The position numbers and the translations under genes were made by a program. The notes below the pieces were generated by a model. That model was not told the DNA's origin. It made no database searches and saw nothing but the letters and a program-made list of their open reading frames with translations. Below, piece by piece: positions 40,820 through 49,607 of a DNA stretch of 64,000 nt. Numbering within the stretch: position 1 is the first letter of the stretch; each line of letters starts with the position of its first letter. The stretch is from Pelomonas sp965229315 (GTDB lineage Bacteria > Pseudomonadota > Gammaproteobacteria > Burkholderiales > Burkholderiaceae_C). The DNA lies in contig NZ_CBDDJA010000002.1 in NCBI RefSeq assembly GCF_965229315.1, forward strand, positions 2,728,001 to 2,792,000. Reading direction: 5' to 3'.

Positions 40820-41767
40820 ATGACCCCCGCTTCTCTTCTCGTGACGCTTGCGCTGGCCTTGGCCGGCACTGCCTTCGCCGCCGACGGCAAGCGCATCGCC
40901 ATCACCATTGATGACCTGCCCGCCGCGTCCGCGACGCCGATGGCCGTGACCGAGGCCGTCCGGCTCAACCAGCGCTTGCTCTCCGCGTTGCAACGCCACG
41001 GCGCCAAGGCGATCGGGTTCGTCAATGAGGACCGGCTGCTCGTGCCGGGCCAGGTCGACGCAGGCGTGGCGATCCTCGAATCGTGGCTCGATGCCGGCAT
41101 GGAGCTGGGCAACCACAACTTCGGTCACCTGGGGCTGTGGCAATCGCCCAGGGACGCCGTCGAGGCCGCGGTGCTCAAGGGCGACGTGCTGACGCGCTGG
41201 GTGACCGGCCGGCGCCAGGCGCCGCTGCGCTACTACCGCCATCCGTACACCCAGACGGGCAAGAACGAAGCAGAGCGGGAAGCGTTCGAGGCCTTCCTCG
41301 CAGCCCACGGCTACACCGTCGCGCCGATGACCATCGACCACGACGACTACGTCTTCGCCTGCGTGTACGACCGGCTGGACGGCACCGACCAGGCCGAGCG
41401 TCGGCGTGTCGTCGAGCAAGAGTACGACGCGCATCTGCGCGAATCGGTCAAGACCTTCGAGACCATGGCGCAGGAGCTGTTCGGCCGCCAGATTCCGCAG
41501 GTCCTGCTGATCCATGCGAACCGGCTCAACGCGGACACACTGGACCGGTCGCTGGCAACGCTCGCCGCGCTCGGCTACACCTTCGTGCCACTGGACGAGG
41601 CGCTGCGCGACGACGCCTACCGCTCACCCGAACGGGCCAGCGGGCGCTTCGGCCCGTCGTGGCTCGCCCGCTGGGCGCGCGCTCGGGGTGTGAAGCTCAC
41701 CGTCTACGGCCAGCCGGACCCGCAGGGGCAGACGGCACAGTGGCATGGGCAGCTTTGCGGGCGGTGA
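40820..41767 (+). CDS. Polysaccharide deacetylase family protein (NodB homology)
   Basis: A 315-residue exported protein: signal peptide (MTPASLLVTLALALAGTAFA), then IAITIDDLP with the catalytic/metal Asp pair at 31-32, metal-binding His99 and His103 in NHNFGH, and RHPYTQTG (the RxxxP motif region). Such carbohydrate esterase 4 enzymes remove acetyl groups from chitooligosaccharides, peptidoglycan or xylan. The substrate is not predicted. I chose the ATG at 40820 because it starts the signal peptide. Confidence 0.85.
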   Translation: MTPASLLVTLALALAGTAFAADGKRIAITIDDLPAASATPMAVTEAVRLNQRLLSALQRHGAKAIGFVNEDRLLVPGQVDAGVAILESWLDAGMELGNHNFGHLGLWQSPRDAVEAAVLKGDVLTRWVTGRRQAPLRYYRHPYTQTGKNEAEREAFEAFLAAHGYTVAPMTIDHDDYVFACVYDRLDGTDQAERRRVVEQEYDAHLRESVKTFETMAQELFGRQIPQVLLIHANRLNADTLDRSLATLAALGYTFVPLDEALRDDAYRSPERASGRFGPSWLARWARARGVKLTVYGQPDPQGQTAQWHGQLCGR

Positions 41768-41862
41768 GCCGCAAAGCTCACCGCCATGGAGGCGGACGGC
41801 ATGTCACGGAACGGCCCGCCAGGAGGGCTGCGCTTCAGCGGGTGACGCGGCTGCGTCAGGCG

Positions 41863-42471
41863 TCAAAGCTTGGGAAAAGAATCGACGCGGGCAATCCATC
41901 CCTTGAGGTATTTGCCCAACTCAGGTCGTCGGGCCACAAGATCGTTGTAGTACTTCTTGCGGCCGTCCTTGTATTTGGCGTAAACGACCTTTTGATCCGC
42001 CTTGTTCAACGCCGTGAGCGTGGCAGGCGTCCAATTGCTGCTGAGTGACACCTTCGGCGAAGCGCCAAGGTCGTTGAGGGTGCTCTGCAGCAACTTGATC
42101 GCGTCTCCCGCATATCCCTCGGCATAGAAGTCGAACACGACATTCGCCAGCTCCTGCAACGCGATCTGATCACCAGCGACTTTGTCCCACTCGGTCGCCT
42201 TGTGAATGATGCCGGCCTGGGCATCGGAAAGCGCCTTCAGGTTGTCCAGCGTAGGCGGGATGCCCAGCAACTCCTTGGAGGTCTGCTGAAACCGCTGCAT
42301 CGTGACCCCTTTGTTCATGGCGCCACCTGGATCCGCTGGATCATCGACAAAACCTCCCGCATGCTTGAGAAACGTTGGGAAGAATGCGTCGAAGCTGGCC
42401 GCCCACGCGGGGGACACAGGGCCAACCGCCAACGCCGTGGCGAGCACCATTCTTTGCAAGCCTGTCTTCAT
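41863..42471 (-). CDS. GH108-type putative peptidoglycan hydrolase lacking the catalytic Glu
   Basis: A 202-residue exported protein (signal peptide to AWAA) with the glycosyl hydrolase 108 layout: GGFVDDPADPGGAMNKGVT near the start, then VFDFYAEGYAGDAIKLLQ, and the C-terminal peptidoglycan-binding part. In active enzymes the first motif is preceded by a Glu (HEGGY); here the codon is GCG, giving HAGGF with Ala38. The protein may be inactive, use another residue or only bind the wall. It is monocistronic. Confidence 0.75.
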   Translation of the reverse strand: MKTGLQRMVLATALAVGPVSPAWAASFDAFFPTFLKHAGGFVDDPADPGGAMNKGVTMQRFQQTSKELLGIPPTLDNLKALSDAQAGIIHKATEWDKVAGDQIALQELANVVFDFYAEGYAGDAIKLLQSTLNDLGASPKVSLSSNWTPATLTALNKADQKVVYAKYKDGRKKYYNDLVARRPELGKYLKGWIARVDSFPKL

Positions 42472-42916
42472 CGATTCTCCGGATCAGTTCATGGGCACAG
42501 CAACAATGCTGCGGTTCGAAAAAGAATACGAGCGCGGCGCTGGGCGACGCCCGTCGCGCAGGCCGCAGCCGTGACGAAGGAACGGGAAGTCGACGCAGGC
42601 GTCGCAAGCCACTTTGGCCGCGTGCAGACTGACCGCGGCGACACGACGTGAATCCGGGTCGAGCGATACTCGACTGTCCTGATCCATCAAACCGCTGGCC
42701 CACCGAATCGCGGCGCTGCCCGGCGCGCGCCTGGTGGGTGAGGCCAGCAGCGAAGCCGAAGCACTGGCGCTCGTTCTGCGCACGCGATGTCACCGGGGCT
42801 CGGCTGCACAGTCAATATCGCCCTCAGAAATGGCGCAGACCCCCTCAAAAGTCAGGATGACGCGAGACGCCACGCTCCTTAAAACGCCATCTCCGCATCG
42901 ACGGGAGGCGCCCCAA
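42472..42916. other. 445-bp intergenic region with no supported gene
   Basis: Between the divergent GH108-type gene and the tail-anchored protein. The open frames here have no family match or ribosome site and are taken as random. Only the ribosome site GGGAGG at 42903-42908, for the following gene, is clear. Confidence 0.5.
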
Positions 42917-43468
42917 ATGAGCGACGCTGGTGATCTCGACAAGCTCGTGGCGTCGGGCGATGGCGGCCTACCGCTGACAGCGGAGGCCCTCGACGCCTGG
43001 CTGTCCGCCGCGTACACGGTGTACCGATTTCAGTTCAAGGTCGAACCCGTGGGCGACGAACGCGGTGTGCAGGAGGCGCTCAAGGCGCTGCCGGGCGATT
43101 GGCCGGGCTACCTGAAAGCCGTCTTCACACAGTTCGACCGCGTCGCGCTGGATGCCCGGACGGCGGCGCAGAGTTCCTACAGGCAGGAGCGCGCGCAGTT
43201 CGCGAAGACGGCCCGGGAACTGGTCGATGCGCACCAGCAATTGATCCACCTGCAGAGCGACGCCAACAAGGCGTTCGACAATTTTCAGCGCCTGAGCGCC
43301 TCCGTGTCACCGGACAACCTCCGGATCACGGCCGGCTTGCGTGCGATCCTGCAGCAACTGTCGGCAGACAGCAGCCAGCACACGCCGGCCATCAAGGGCT
43401 GGGGGCTTTCCGCCCTGGCCATCGGCGCAGCGGTCGCGATCGGGTGGGCGCTGCTCCTCCAGGCATGA
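42917..43468 (+). CDS. Tail-anchored coiled-coil protein of unknown function
   Basis: A 183-residue protein not recognised. It has an acidic N-terminus, a central helical region with heptad character (about residues 75-150: SYRQERAQFAKTARELVDAH in part), and one C-terminal transmembrane helix (GWGLSALAIGAAVAIGWALLL in part). There is no signal peptide, so it is likely a C-tail-anchored cytoplasmic protein. The start is set by GGGAGG nine bases upstream. No neighbour suggests a role. Confidence 0.6.
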   Translation: MSDAGDLDKLVASGDGGLPLTAEALDAWLSAAYTVYRFQFKVEPVGDERGVQEALKALPGDWPGYLKAVFTQFDRVALDARTAAQSSYRQERAQFAKTARELVDAHQQLIHLQSDANKAFDNFQRLSASVSPDNLRITAGLRAILQQLSADSSQHTPAIKGWGLSALAIGAAVAIGWALLLQA

Positions 43469-43561
43469 AGCCATCTTGCGGCGACGCCTCGTGTGCGGCC
43501 TGGCCTGCCGATCGCCCGGGTAAACCATCTGACTGAAACGAGCGGGTCAAGTTATCTTTAT

Positions 43562-43576
43562 TGAACCGTCGTTTCA
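43562..43576. promoter_or_regulatory. KdgR-like operator upstream of kdgK
   Basis: The 15-mer TGAACCGTCGTTTCA has arms TGAA/TTCA and shares CGTTTCA and its layout with the palindrome before kduI (56455-56469). A second half-site TGAAACGA at 43534-43541 is an exact inverted match to TCGTTTCA. It lies 13-27 bp before the kdgK start. Confidence 0.55.
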
Positions 43577-43589
43577 TTTTATAGAATCC

Positions 43590-44546
43590 GTGACTTCCTC
43601 TTCCACGACCCGGCAGCGGCCGGTGTCGATTGCCGCGCTGGGCGAGTGCATGCTGGAACTGCAAGGCCCCGCCTTCGGCACACTGCGCCAGACGTTCGGC
43701 GGCGACACGCTGAACACCGCCGTCTACCTCGCCCGCTGCGGCGGTGGCGCGCTGCGCGTGCACTACGCGACCGCGCTGGGCGACGACAGCCTCAGCGCCG
43801 GCCTGCTGCAGCGCTGGGCGGCCGAGGGCGTGCTGACCGGCCTGGTGCAGCGCCTGCCCGGCCGCGTACCGGGGCTGTACCTGATCGAGCTGGACGAGGG
43901 CGGCGAGCGGCGCTTCCACTACTGGCGCGGCCAGGCTGCCGCGCGGGCGTACTTCGACACCGCCACGACGGCGCTGGAGGCCCAGGCCGACGGGCTGGAC
44001 GCGCTCTACCTGTCCGGCATCAGCCTGGCCATCCTGCCGGACGCCGGCCGCGAACGCGTGCTGGCGTTGATGGCGCGCATGCGCGCCCGCGGCGCGCTGG
44101 TGGCGTTCGACAACAACTTCCGCCCGCGCCTGTGGCCCTCGATTGCCGAGGCGCGGCACTGGTACGAGCGTGCCTTTGCCAGCGCCTCGCTGGCCCTCGT
44201 CACCGCCGACGACCACCAGTCGCTGCATGGCCTGCCGACGCTGGAGGCCGCCGTCGCGGCCACTCAGGCCCTGCCGGTGGCCGAGATCGCCATCAAGCGC
44301 GGCGCGCTGCCCACGCTCGTGGGCGACGGTGACACCTGGCAGGAGGTGGCGACCGAAGCCGTGCCCCGCGTCGTCGACACGACCGCCGCCGGCGACTCCT
44401 TCGCCGCCGGCTACCTCGCCCGGCGCCTGCGCGGCGACGCACCGGCCGAGGCCGCAGCCTTCGGCAACCGGCTGGCGGCACGCGTCATCCAGCATCCGGG
44501 CGCGCTGATCCCGCGCGAGGCGATGCAAGACCTGCTGGCCGCCTGA
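43590..44546 (+). CDS. kdgK: 2-dehydro-3-deoxygluconokinase (KdgK)
   Basis: A 318-residue PfkB-family sugar kinase: N-terminal ALGECMLELQG, GGDTLNTAVYLARCG, FDNNFRPRLWPS, and the C-terminal anion hole/catalytic base DTTAAGDSFAAGYLA. It phosphorylates KDG to KDPG, the step after KduD in pectin catabolism. The GTG start (43590) gives the normal length. It is coupled to the pectate lyase gene downstream (1-bp overlap), which supports the KDG rather than another sugar-acid substrate. Confidence 0.88.
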   Translation: MTSSSTTRQRPVSIAALGECMLELQGPAFGTLRQTFGGDTLNTAVYLARCGGGALRVHYATALGDDSLSAGLLQRWAAEGVLTGLVQRLPGRVPGLYLIELDEGGERRFHYWRGQAAARAYFDTATTALEAQADGLDALYLSGISLAILPDAGRERVLALMARMRARGALVAFDNNFRPRLWPSIAEARHWYERAFASASLALVTADDHQSLHGLPTLEAAVAATQALPVAEIAIKRGALPTLVGDGDTWQEVATEAVPRVVDTTAAGDSFAAGYLARRLRGDAPAEAAAFGNRLAARVIQHPGALIPREAMQDLLAA

Positions 44547-45874
44547 TGCGCCGCCGACTGCTGCTCACGCTGGCCGCCCTGGCCGCCACCAGCCTGTGCC
44601 GCGCCCAGGGCGGCACACCGCTGCATCCCGCCACCTACGTGCATGCCGGCTGGGCGCAAACCACCGGCGGCCAGGGCGGGCGCATCGTCCGCGTGACGAC
44701 GCTGGCGGCCGACGGCCCCGGCAGCCTGAAGGCCGCGCTGGACATGCCGGGGCCGCGCATCGTCGTCTTCGAGGTGGGCGGCGTCATCGACCTGGGCGGC
44801 AAGAGCCTGCGCCTGCGCGAAGGCCGCGTCACCATCGCCGGCCAGACCGCACCCGACCCCGGCATCACGCTCGTCAAGGGCGGGCTGGACGTGTCGGCGC
44901 GGGACGTCGTCATCCAGCACCTCAGCATCCGCCCCGGCGCCTACGGCCGCGCCAAACGCAGCGGCAACGACCACGACGGCCTGTCCACCGGGGACGGCGC
45001 GGCGCGCGTCATCGTCGACCACTGCACGTTCTCCTGGGCCACCGACGAGAACCTCTCCGCCAGCGGCCACCGCTTCGACGGCGCCACGCCCGACGACTGG
45101 CGCGCCAGCACCTCGCACGCCATCACCTACAGCCACAACCTCGTCTACGAAGGCCTGGGCGAGTCGGTGCATGCGAAGGGCGAACACAGCAAGGGCAGCC
45201 TCATCCACGACAACGTCACGCAGATCCTGCTGCTGGGCAACGTCTACGCGTCCAACCGCGAGCGCAACGCGCTGTTCAAGGGCGGCGCGTGGGGCGCGAT
45301 GGTCAACAACCTCGTCTACAACCCCGGTGGCAAGGCGGCGCACTACAACCTCGTCGCGCACGAGTGGCAGGGCCGGCCGTACCAGACCGGCCGCATCACG
45401 CTGGCCGGCAACGTCTACCGCGCCGGGCCGGGTACGGCCGAGAAGCTGCCCTTCTTCACGCTCGGCGGCGCGGGCGACGTGGAGCTGTTCGAGCAGGACA
45501 ACCTCGCCTTCGACCGCCAAGGCCAGCCACTGCCCATCACCGGCCGCTACACCGCCAGCAACGCGCAGATCGTGCCGGTGCGCGAGGCCTACCTGCCGCC
45601 GGGACTCGCATGGGTGCCGCCGCGCGAACTGGAAAAGCTGCTGCCGCTGTATGCCGGCGCCCGCCCCTGGGCGCGCGATCCGCTGGACTACAAGCTGCTG
45701 TCCGACATCGCCGAGGACCGCGGCCAGCTCATCGACGACGAGACGCAGAACAACCCGGCCGGCCTGCCAGTGCGCAAAGCCGTGCGGCGCGCGTTCGTCG
45801 AGGCGGACTGGAACCTCGCCGACGTGAGCCCCAGGGCGGGCTGGCCGTCGCTGTTCCGGCAGGTCGCGCAGTGA
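44546..45874 (+). CDS. Pectate lyase (PL1-like, secreted)
   Basis: A 442-residue exported right-handed beta-helix protein. A signal peptide (to about LCRAQ) precedes the pectate-lyase core: AGWAQTTGGQGGRIVRVTTL, VVFEVGGVIDLGG, RVTIAGQTAPDPGITLVKGGL (in part), NDHDGLSTGDGAARVIVDHCTFSW (in part). These resemble bacterial PL1 'pectate lyase' proteins of sugar-degradation loci. It cleaves polygalacturonate by beta-elimination in the periplasm or outside. It starts at the kdgK stop and is convergent with the amino-acid-binding protein gene. Confidence 0.85.
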   Translation: MRRRLLLTLAALAATSLCRAQGGTPLHPATYVHAGWAQTTGGQGGRIVRVTTLAADGPGSLKAALDMPGPRIVVFEVGGVIDLGGKSLRLREGRVTIAGQTAPDPGITLVKGGLDVSARDVVIQHLSIRPGAYGRAKRSGNDHDGLSTGDGAARVIVDHCTFSWATDENLSASGHRFDGATPDDWRASTSHAITYSHNLVYEGLGESVHAKGEHSKGSLIHDNVTQILLLGNVYASNRERNALFKGGAWGAMVNNLVYNPGGKAAHYNLVAHEWQGRPYQTGRITLAGNVYRAGPGTAEKLPFFTLGGAGDVELFEQDNLAFDRQGQPLPITGRYTASNAQIVPVREAYLPPGLAWVPPRELEKLLPLYAGARPWARDPLDYKLLSDIAEDRGQLIDDETQNNPAGLPVRKAVRRAFVEADWNLADVSPRAGWPSLFRQVAQ

Positions 45875-45881
45875 CATGCCC

Positions 45882-46646
45882 TCAGATGCCGGGATAGCGC
45901 GCCAGCGCCTGCGTCCATTCCGGCTGCTGGCGCGCGCGCTGCAGTCCCTGGTTGAGCCGCTGCATCAATTCCGGCCGCCGCGCCAGCAGGTGCTTGCCGA
46001 CAAACACGTGCACCGGGCCGTGCGCGAGGTCCAGCACGATCTCCGGCGCCTCGCCGGGCTGGCGCGTTGCGCGATGCAGCAGCGTGGCGGGCTCGTCGAT
46101 GACGTAGTCCACGCGCCGGGCCCGCAGCGCCGACAGCGTCAAGTCGTTCGCATACAGGGGCACCAGCAGGCGCGCCAGTTCGGGGTCTTCCAGCGCGCGG
46201 CGTACCGAAGCCGGAAACACCACGCCGCGGATGAAACCCACCTTCACCGCCCTGCCCTTCAGGTCGGACAGTCGGCGCGGTGCCGACGCGCCGCCGCCAA
46301 GCGCGAACAGCGCCAGCCGTTCATGTCGGTAGGGTTGCGTGAAATCGCCGAACGCCAGCCGCTCCGTCGAATGCGTGGCCGAGGGCACGAGATCCTGCTC
46401 GCCCTGCGCCACGTCCTGCATCTGACGCGCCCAAGGGCGCTTCATCCACTGCAGGCGTTCGCCAGCGGCTTGCGCCATCAACTCCAGCAGTTCCACGTCC
46501 AGCCCCTGCGGCGCGCCCGTGCTCGTCTTGACCTGGAACGGCGGATAGTCGCTCCAACCGATGCGCAGCGCCGCCCTGTCCTCGCCCCACGCCACGAGCG
46601 GCAGCGCCAGGGGCAGCAGGCAGGCGTCGCGGCGGGTCAGGCTCAT
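45882..46646 (-). CDS. Periplasmic solute-binding protein (family 3)
   Basis: A 254-residue SBP_bac_3 protein: signal peptide (MSLTRRDACLLPLALPLVAWG), then LRIGWSDYPPFQVKTSTGAPQGLDVELLELMAQ (in part) and the hallmark LKGRAVKVGFIRG and YVIDEPATLL. It would bind an amino acid or similar polar molecule for an ABC importer; no permease is adjacent, so it may be an orphan. It lies inside the pectin locus but is not obviously part of it. Confidence 0.83.
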   Translation of the reverse strand: MSLTRRDACLLPLALPLVAWGEDRAALRIGWSDYPPFQVKTSTGAPQGLDVELLELMAQAAGERLQWMKRPWARQMQDVAQGEQDLVPSATHSTERLAFGDFTQPYRHERLALFALGGGASAPRRLSDLKGRAVKVGFIRGVVFPASVRRALEDPELARLLVPLYANDLTLSALRARRVDYVIDEPATLLHRATRQPGEAPEIVLDLAHGPVHVFVGKHLLARRPELMQRLNQGLQRARQQPEWTQALARYPGI

Positions 46647-46711
46647 GAATGCGGTTTATCGGCGAGTTCCGGCCCGACTCTCTCACAACTGCTGACAACG
46701 GATTGTTTCTG

Positions 46712-47820
46712 ATGGCCGTGAGCACCCGCCGCCACCTGCTTGCCAGCGCCGCCCTGTGGCCGCTGCTCGGCCGCGCCGACGGGCTGGACGACACGATCGC
46801 CCGCGCGCGGCAGCAGTGGCGGCCGCGCCTGGCCTGGCGGCCCGACGCCGGCTGGCGCGCCGAGGCGCTGGCCGCGGCGCGGCGCGGCGGTCCATGCTGC
46901 AGCCGGGCGACGACGGCAGCGGCTTCGCCACCGACCTGGGCGCCGAGGAAGACCGCGGCAATCACGTCGCGCAGGCCCTGACACTGCGCGGCGCGCTGGG
47001 CGACCGCGTTCCCGCGCTGCTGCTGCGCCCGCACGGCGCCGGCCCGCACCCGGCCGTGCTGCTGCTGCACGACCACGGCGCGCGCTTCGACATCGGCAAG
47101 GAGAAGCTGGTCCGCCCGCTCGCCACCGCGCCGGCCGCCACCCGGGACACGGCGCAAGCGTGGGCGCAGCGCTACTTCGGCGGCGGCTTCGTCGGCGACG
47201 CCCTGGTGGCCGCCGGCTTCGCCGTGCTGGCCATCGACGCGCTGGGCTGGGGCGAGCGCGCCCGCCCCGGCTTCGCCAAGGACGACCAGCAGGCGCTGGC
47301 CAACCACCTCATGCAGCTGGGCCACAGCTGGGCCGGCCTCATCGCCAGCGACGACCTGCGCGCGCACCGCTGGCTGCGCGAGCGCGCCGACATCGACGCC
47401 CGCCGCGTGGCGGTGCTGGGCTTCTCGATGGGCGCGTTGCGCGCCTGGCAGCTCGCGGCCGTCTGCGAGGAGGTCTCGGCCTGCGTCGCCGCGCACTGGA
47501 TGTGCACCCGCGACGGCCTGCTGCGCGCGGGCGAGCACACGCTGCAGGGCCAGTCGGCGTTCAGCATGCTGCACCCGGGTTTGGCCGCGGACTTGGACCA
47601 CCCCGATGTGGCCGCGCTGATCGCACCGCGCCCGCTGCTGCTGTTCGGTTCGCCCGACGACAAGCTGTTCCCGTGGGACGCGACGCAGGCCGCCTGGCAA
47701 CGGCTGAGCCGCGCCTGGGGCTCGTCGCCCCGCCTGCGCACCGTGACGACCGCAGGCGGCCATCGCTTCGACCTGCCGCAACAGCAGGCGGCTGCCGCAT
47801 GGCTGCGCCAACAAGGTTGA
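46712..47820 (+). pseudogene. Exported alpha/beta hydrolase (dienelactone hydrolase-like), frameshifted
   Basis: Two overlapping frames make one protein. The first (from ATG 46712) gives MAVSTRRHLLASAALWPLL, ARARQQWRPRLAWRPDAGW and AEALAAARR. At a GC-rich tract near 46880-46892 it moves to the +1 frame and continues MLQPGDDGSGFATDLGAEED through PAVLLLHDHGARFD, DALGWGERARPG, the nucleophile GFSMGALRAW, GSPDDKLFPWD and GGHRFDLP. The shift is in a run of repeated GCG/CGG, so a real mutation or a sequencing error are both possible. The family is often found in plant-polysaccharide loci as esterases. Confidence 0.7.
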
Positions 47821-47902
47821 GGATGAACGGCGGGCGCCGGTGATGCCCGGGTGCTGGCCGGCGTCAAACTCCACCGGCCCGCCCACCACCGGATCGCCCG
47901 CC

Positions 47903-48217
47903 ATGAACGAACTGCTTGCCGCCTACCGCTACACCAGCAACAACTGGGCGCAGATCGAGGCCAGCCAGGTCTGCGGCTGCTGCCACTGCGTGGAACTCTT
48001 CAAGCCCGACGACATCGTCGGCTGGACCGGGCTGACGATGGACAACATGGACGACCCCCAGGCCATCGGCCAGCAGACCGCCATGTGCCCGCGCTGCGGC
48101 AGCGAGGCCGTGCTGGGCGACGGCTGCGGCTTCCCGATCAATGCGAACTTCCTGGCACGCATGAACGAGGCGTGGTTTCAGCGGACGATGATTCATCGGC
48201 CCAGGCAGCAGACTTGA
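47903..48217 (+). CDS. Small cytoplasmic zinc-ribbon-like protein
   Basis: A 104-residue protein with two Cys pairs (VCGCCHCVELF and MCPRCGSEAVLG) that likely bind zinc, and the terminal PINANFLARMNEAWF motif. The same layout (short helix, CGCxxC, CPxCG, PI...FLxxMxxxWF) occurs in widespread small conserved proteins with no known function. The start at 47903 avoids an upstream non-conserved extension. Confidence 0.7.
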   Translation: MNELLAAYRYTSNNWAQIEASQVCGCCHCVELFKPDDIVGWTGLTMDNMDDPQAIGQQTAMCPRCGSEAVLGDGCGFPINANFLARMNEAWFQRTMIHRPRQQT

Positions 48218-48890
48218 CCTGGCGTTCGCGAGACCGCTTGTGCTCACAAACTGGTTGGTCGCCTAACTTACTCTTGCTTGATGGTGAGTACGGTGCCGGG
48301 AGCTCGCCCCGGCGGGCGACCTACTTTCTTGTCCGCACAAGAAAGTAGGCAAAGAAAGCGCCCCGGAAAAACCGCCCCTGTCGGGGTGCCCTGCGCTGCT
48401 CGAACGACGAGGCCCGCGCTCAACTCGCGCCGCTACGCTCTGCTCAAACAGTAGCGCGGAGTCAGTTCTTGAAGTTCGCTGCGCGAACGCCTCGCCGTCC
48501 TGTGCTGCTCGGCGGTTTTTAAGGGGGAATGCGCAAAGCCCCTCGGCTCGGCTGCGCCGTAGCCGCGGTCAACGCCACCGATCGCGTCGCCCGAGCGACG
48601 CTGCATTGCTCGACTCGTGAGCCCGGCGTGCAGCCGCGCGTTGGGCGGTGCCCCACGGCGATCAGCGCAGGTCGTGACATGTCATGTGCGAGAGCGCAGC
48701 GGCTCGCTTCTGCGCACAACACCACCGCCCGTTTCGCGCGCCGCTGATGGCGGCGCCGCGGTCGTGTGCGGTTCAGGGCCTCTTCTTTGGTGACTTTCTT
48801 CTGGCCCCGCAGAAGAAAGTTACTCCGCCGCCGGGCGGGACTCCCGGCACCACAGCAGCCACCACGCAGGAGAAAGTAAAACCAGACACC
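48218..48890. other. 673-bp non-coding region containing a hairpin-bounded repeat block
   Basis: No gene is supported. The 500 bp from 48320 to 48823 are framed by two strong hairpins with the same ACTTTCTT core, described separately. The inside has frequent stops and a poor coding pattern. The stretch ends just before the acetylesterase stop. Confidence 0.6.
48320..48823. repeat. Hairpin-bounded intergenic element
   Basis: Left end: CCTACTTTCTTGT (48320-48332) and ACAAGAAAGTAGG (48337-48349), a perfect 13-bp stem with a CCGC loop. Right end: GTGACTTTCTTCTG (48790-48803) and CAGAAGAAAGTTAC (48810-48823), a 14-bp stem with one G-T pair. Both contain ACTTTCTT. The block between has no ORF of note. 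It resembles multi-copy intergenic elements of Burkholderiales; copy number cannot be seen here. Confidence 0.55.
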
Positions 48891-49607
48891 TTAAGGCGCC
48901 AACGTCTTCGCGCCCACCATCTCCGGCCTCAACTTCACCAGCCCTTCCAGCACCATCTCCGAAAACACCGCCGCGCCCTTCGGCCCCAGATGCGTCCGAT
49001 CAAACCGCGGCGGTGCCTCCGCCAGCGTGTCGGCCGCAGCCTGGCCCATCGCGCGGACTGCGTCGCTGCTGAGCGCGTTCAGGTCCAGCACCGGCACACC
49101 CTGCTCCGCGCCGACGCGAATGATGGCCTCCGCCCACGGCCGCAGGTCGTTGTCGAGCTGGCCGTTCTTGAACGTGCGACGCGTCAGCGGCGTCAGCAGC
49201 ACGACGTCGGCGCCAGCAGCCCTGGCCTGCGTCACATAACGAGCCATGTTGGGTCCGAACTCGCTGGCAAGGTCGGTGGAGCGCTCGGGCTTGCCGGGCT
49301 GGTCGTTGTGGCCGAGCTGAATGAGCAGCAGCGTCTTCTGCCGCGTGTCGCCCGGCCCCCGCTCGTTGAGGAGCGCCAGCACGCTGTCCCACAGGCCCTC
49401 GGCGCGGTAGCTCTTGCTGGAGCGGCCGCCGCGCGCGAGGTTGATGCAGGCGACCTGCTGGAACCGCGCGCACAGCGCGTTGCCGTAGCCGCTGCGCGGC
49501 GCCATCGTCGAGTCGCCGACCAGGATGAGCCGGGGACCGGCAGGCGGCTGGCCCTGCGCATTCGCAAGGCCTGCCGCGAGAATCAGCGCGGCGGCCGCCA
49601 GCTTCAT
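48891..49607 (-). CDS. Rhamnogalacturonan acetylesterase (SGNH, CE12-like)
   Basis: A 238-residue exported SGNH hydrolase: signal peptide (to LANAQ), block I GDSTM with the Ser nucleophile, block II GGRSS, block III GHND, and block V DRTHLG with Asp-x-x-His. These are the features of CE12 rhamnogalacturonan acetylesterases, which remove acetyl groups from pectin side regions. The gene's start overlaps the stop of the PL1-CE8 fusion gene by 4 bp; together with the PEP-CTERM gene they form a three-gene operon. Confidence 0.87.
   Translation of the reverse strand: MKLAAAALILAAGLANAQGQPPAGPRLILVGDSTMAPRSGYGNALCARFQQVACINLARGGRSSKSYRAEGLWDSVLALLNERGPGDTRQKTLLLIQLGHNDQPGKPERSTDLASEFGPNMARYVTQARAAGADVVLLTPLTRRTFKNGQLDNDLRPWAEAIIRVGAEQGVPVLDLNALSSDAVRAMGQAAADTLAEAPPRFDRTHLGPKGAAVFSEMVLEGLVKLRPEMVGAKTLAP

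Noticed and set aside
45882..46646. Binding protein as part of the pectin importer
   Set aside because: It is an amino-acid-type family 3 protein without adjacent permeases; TogB at 61050 fills that role.
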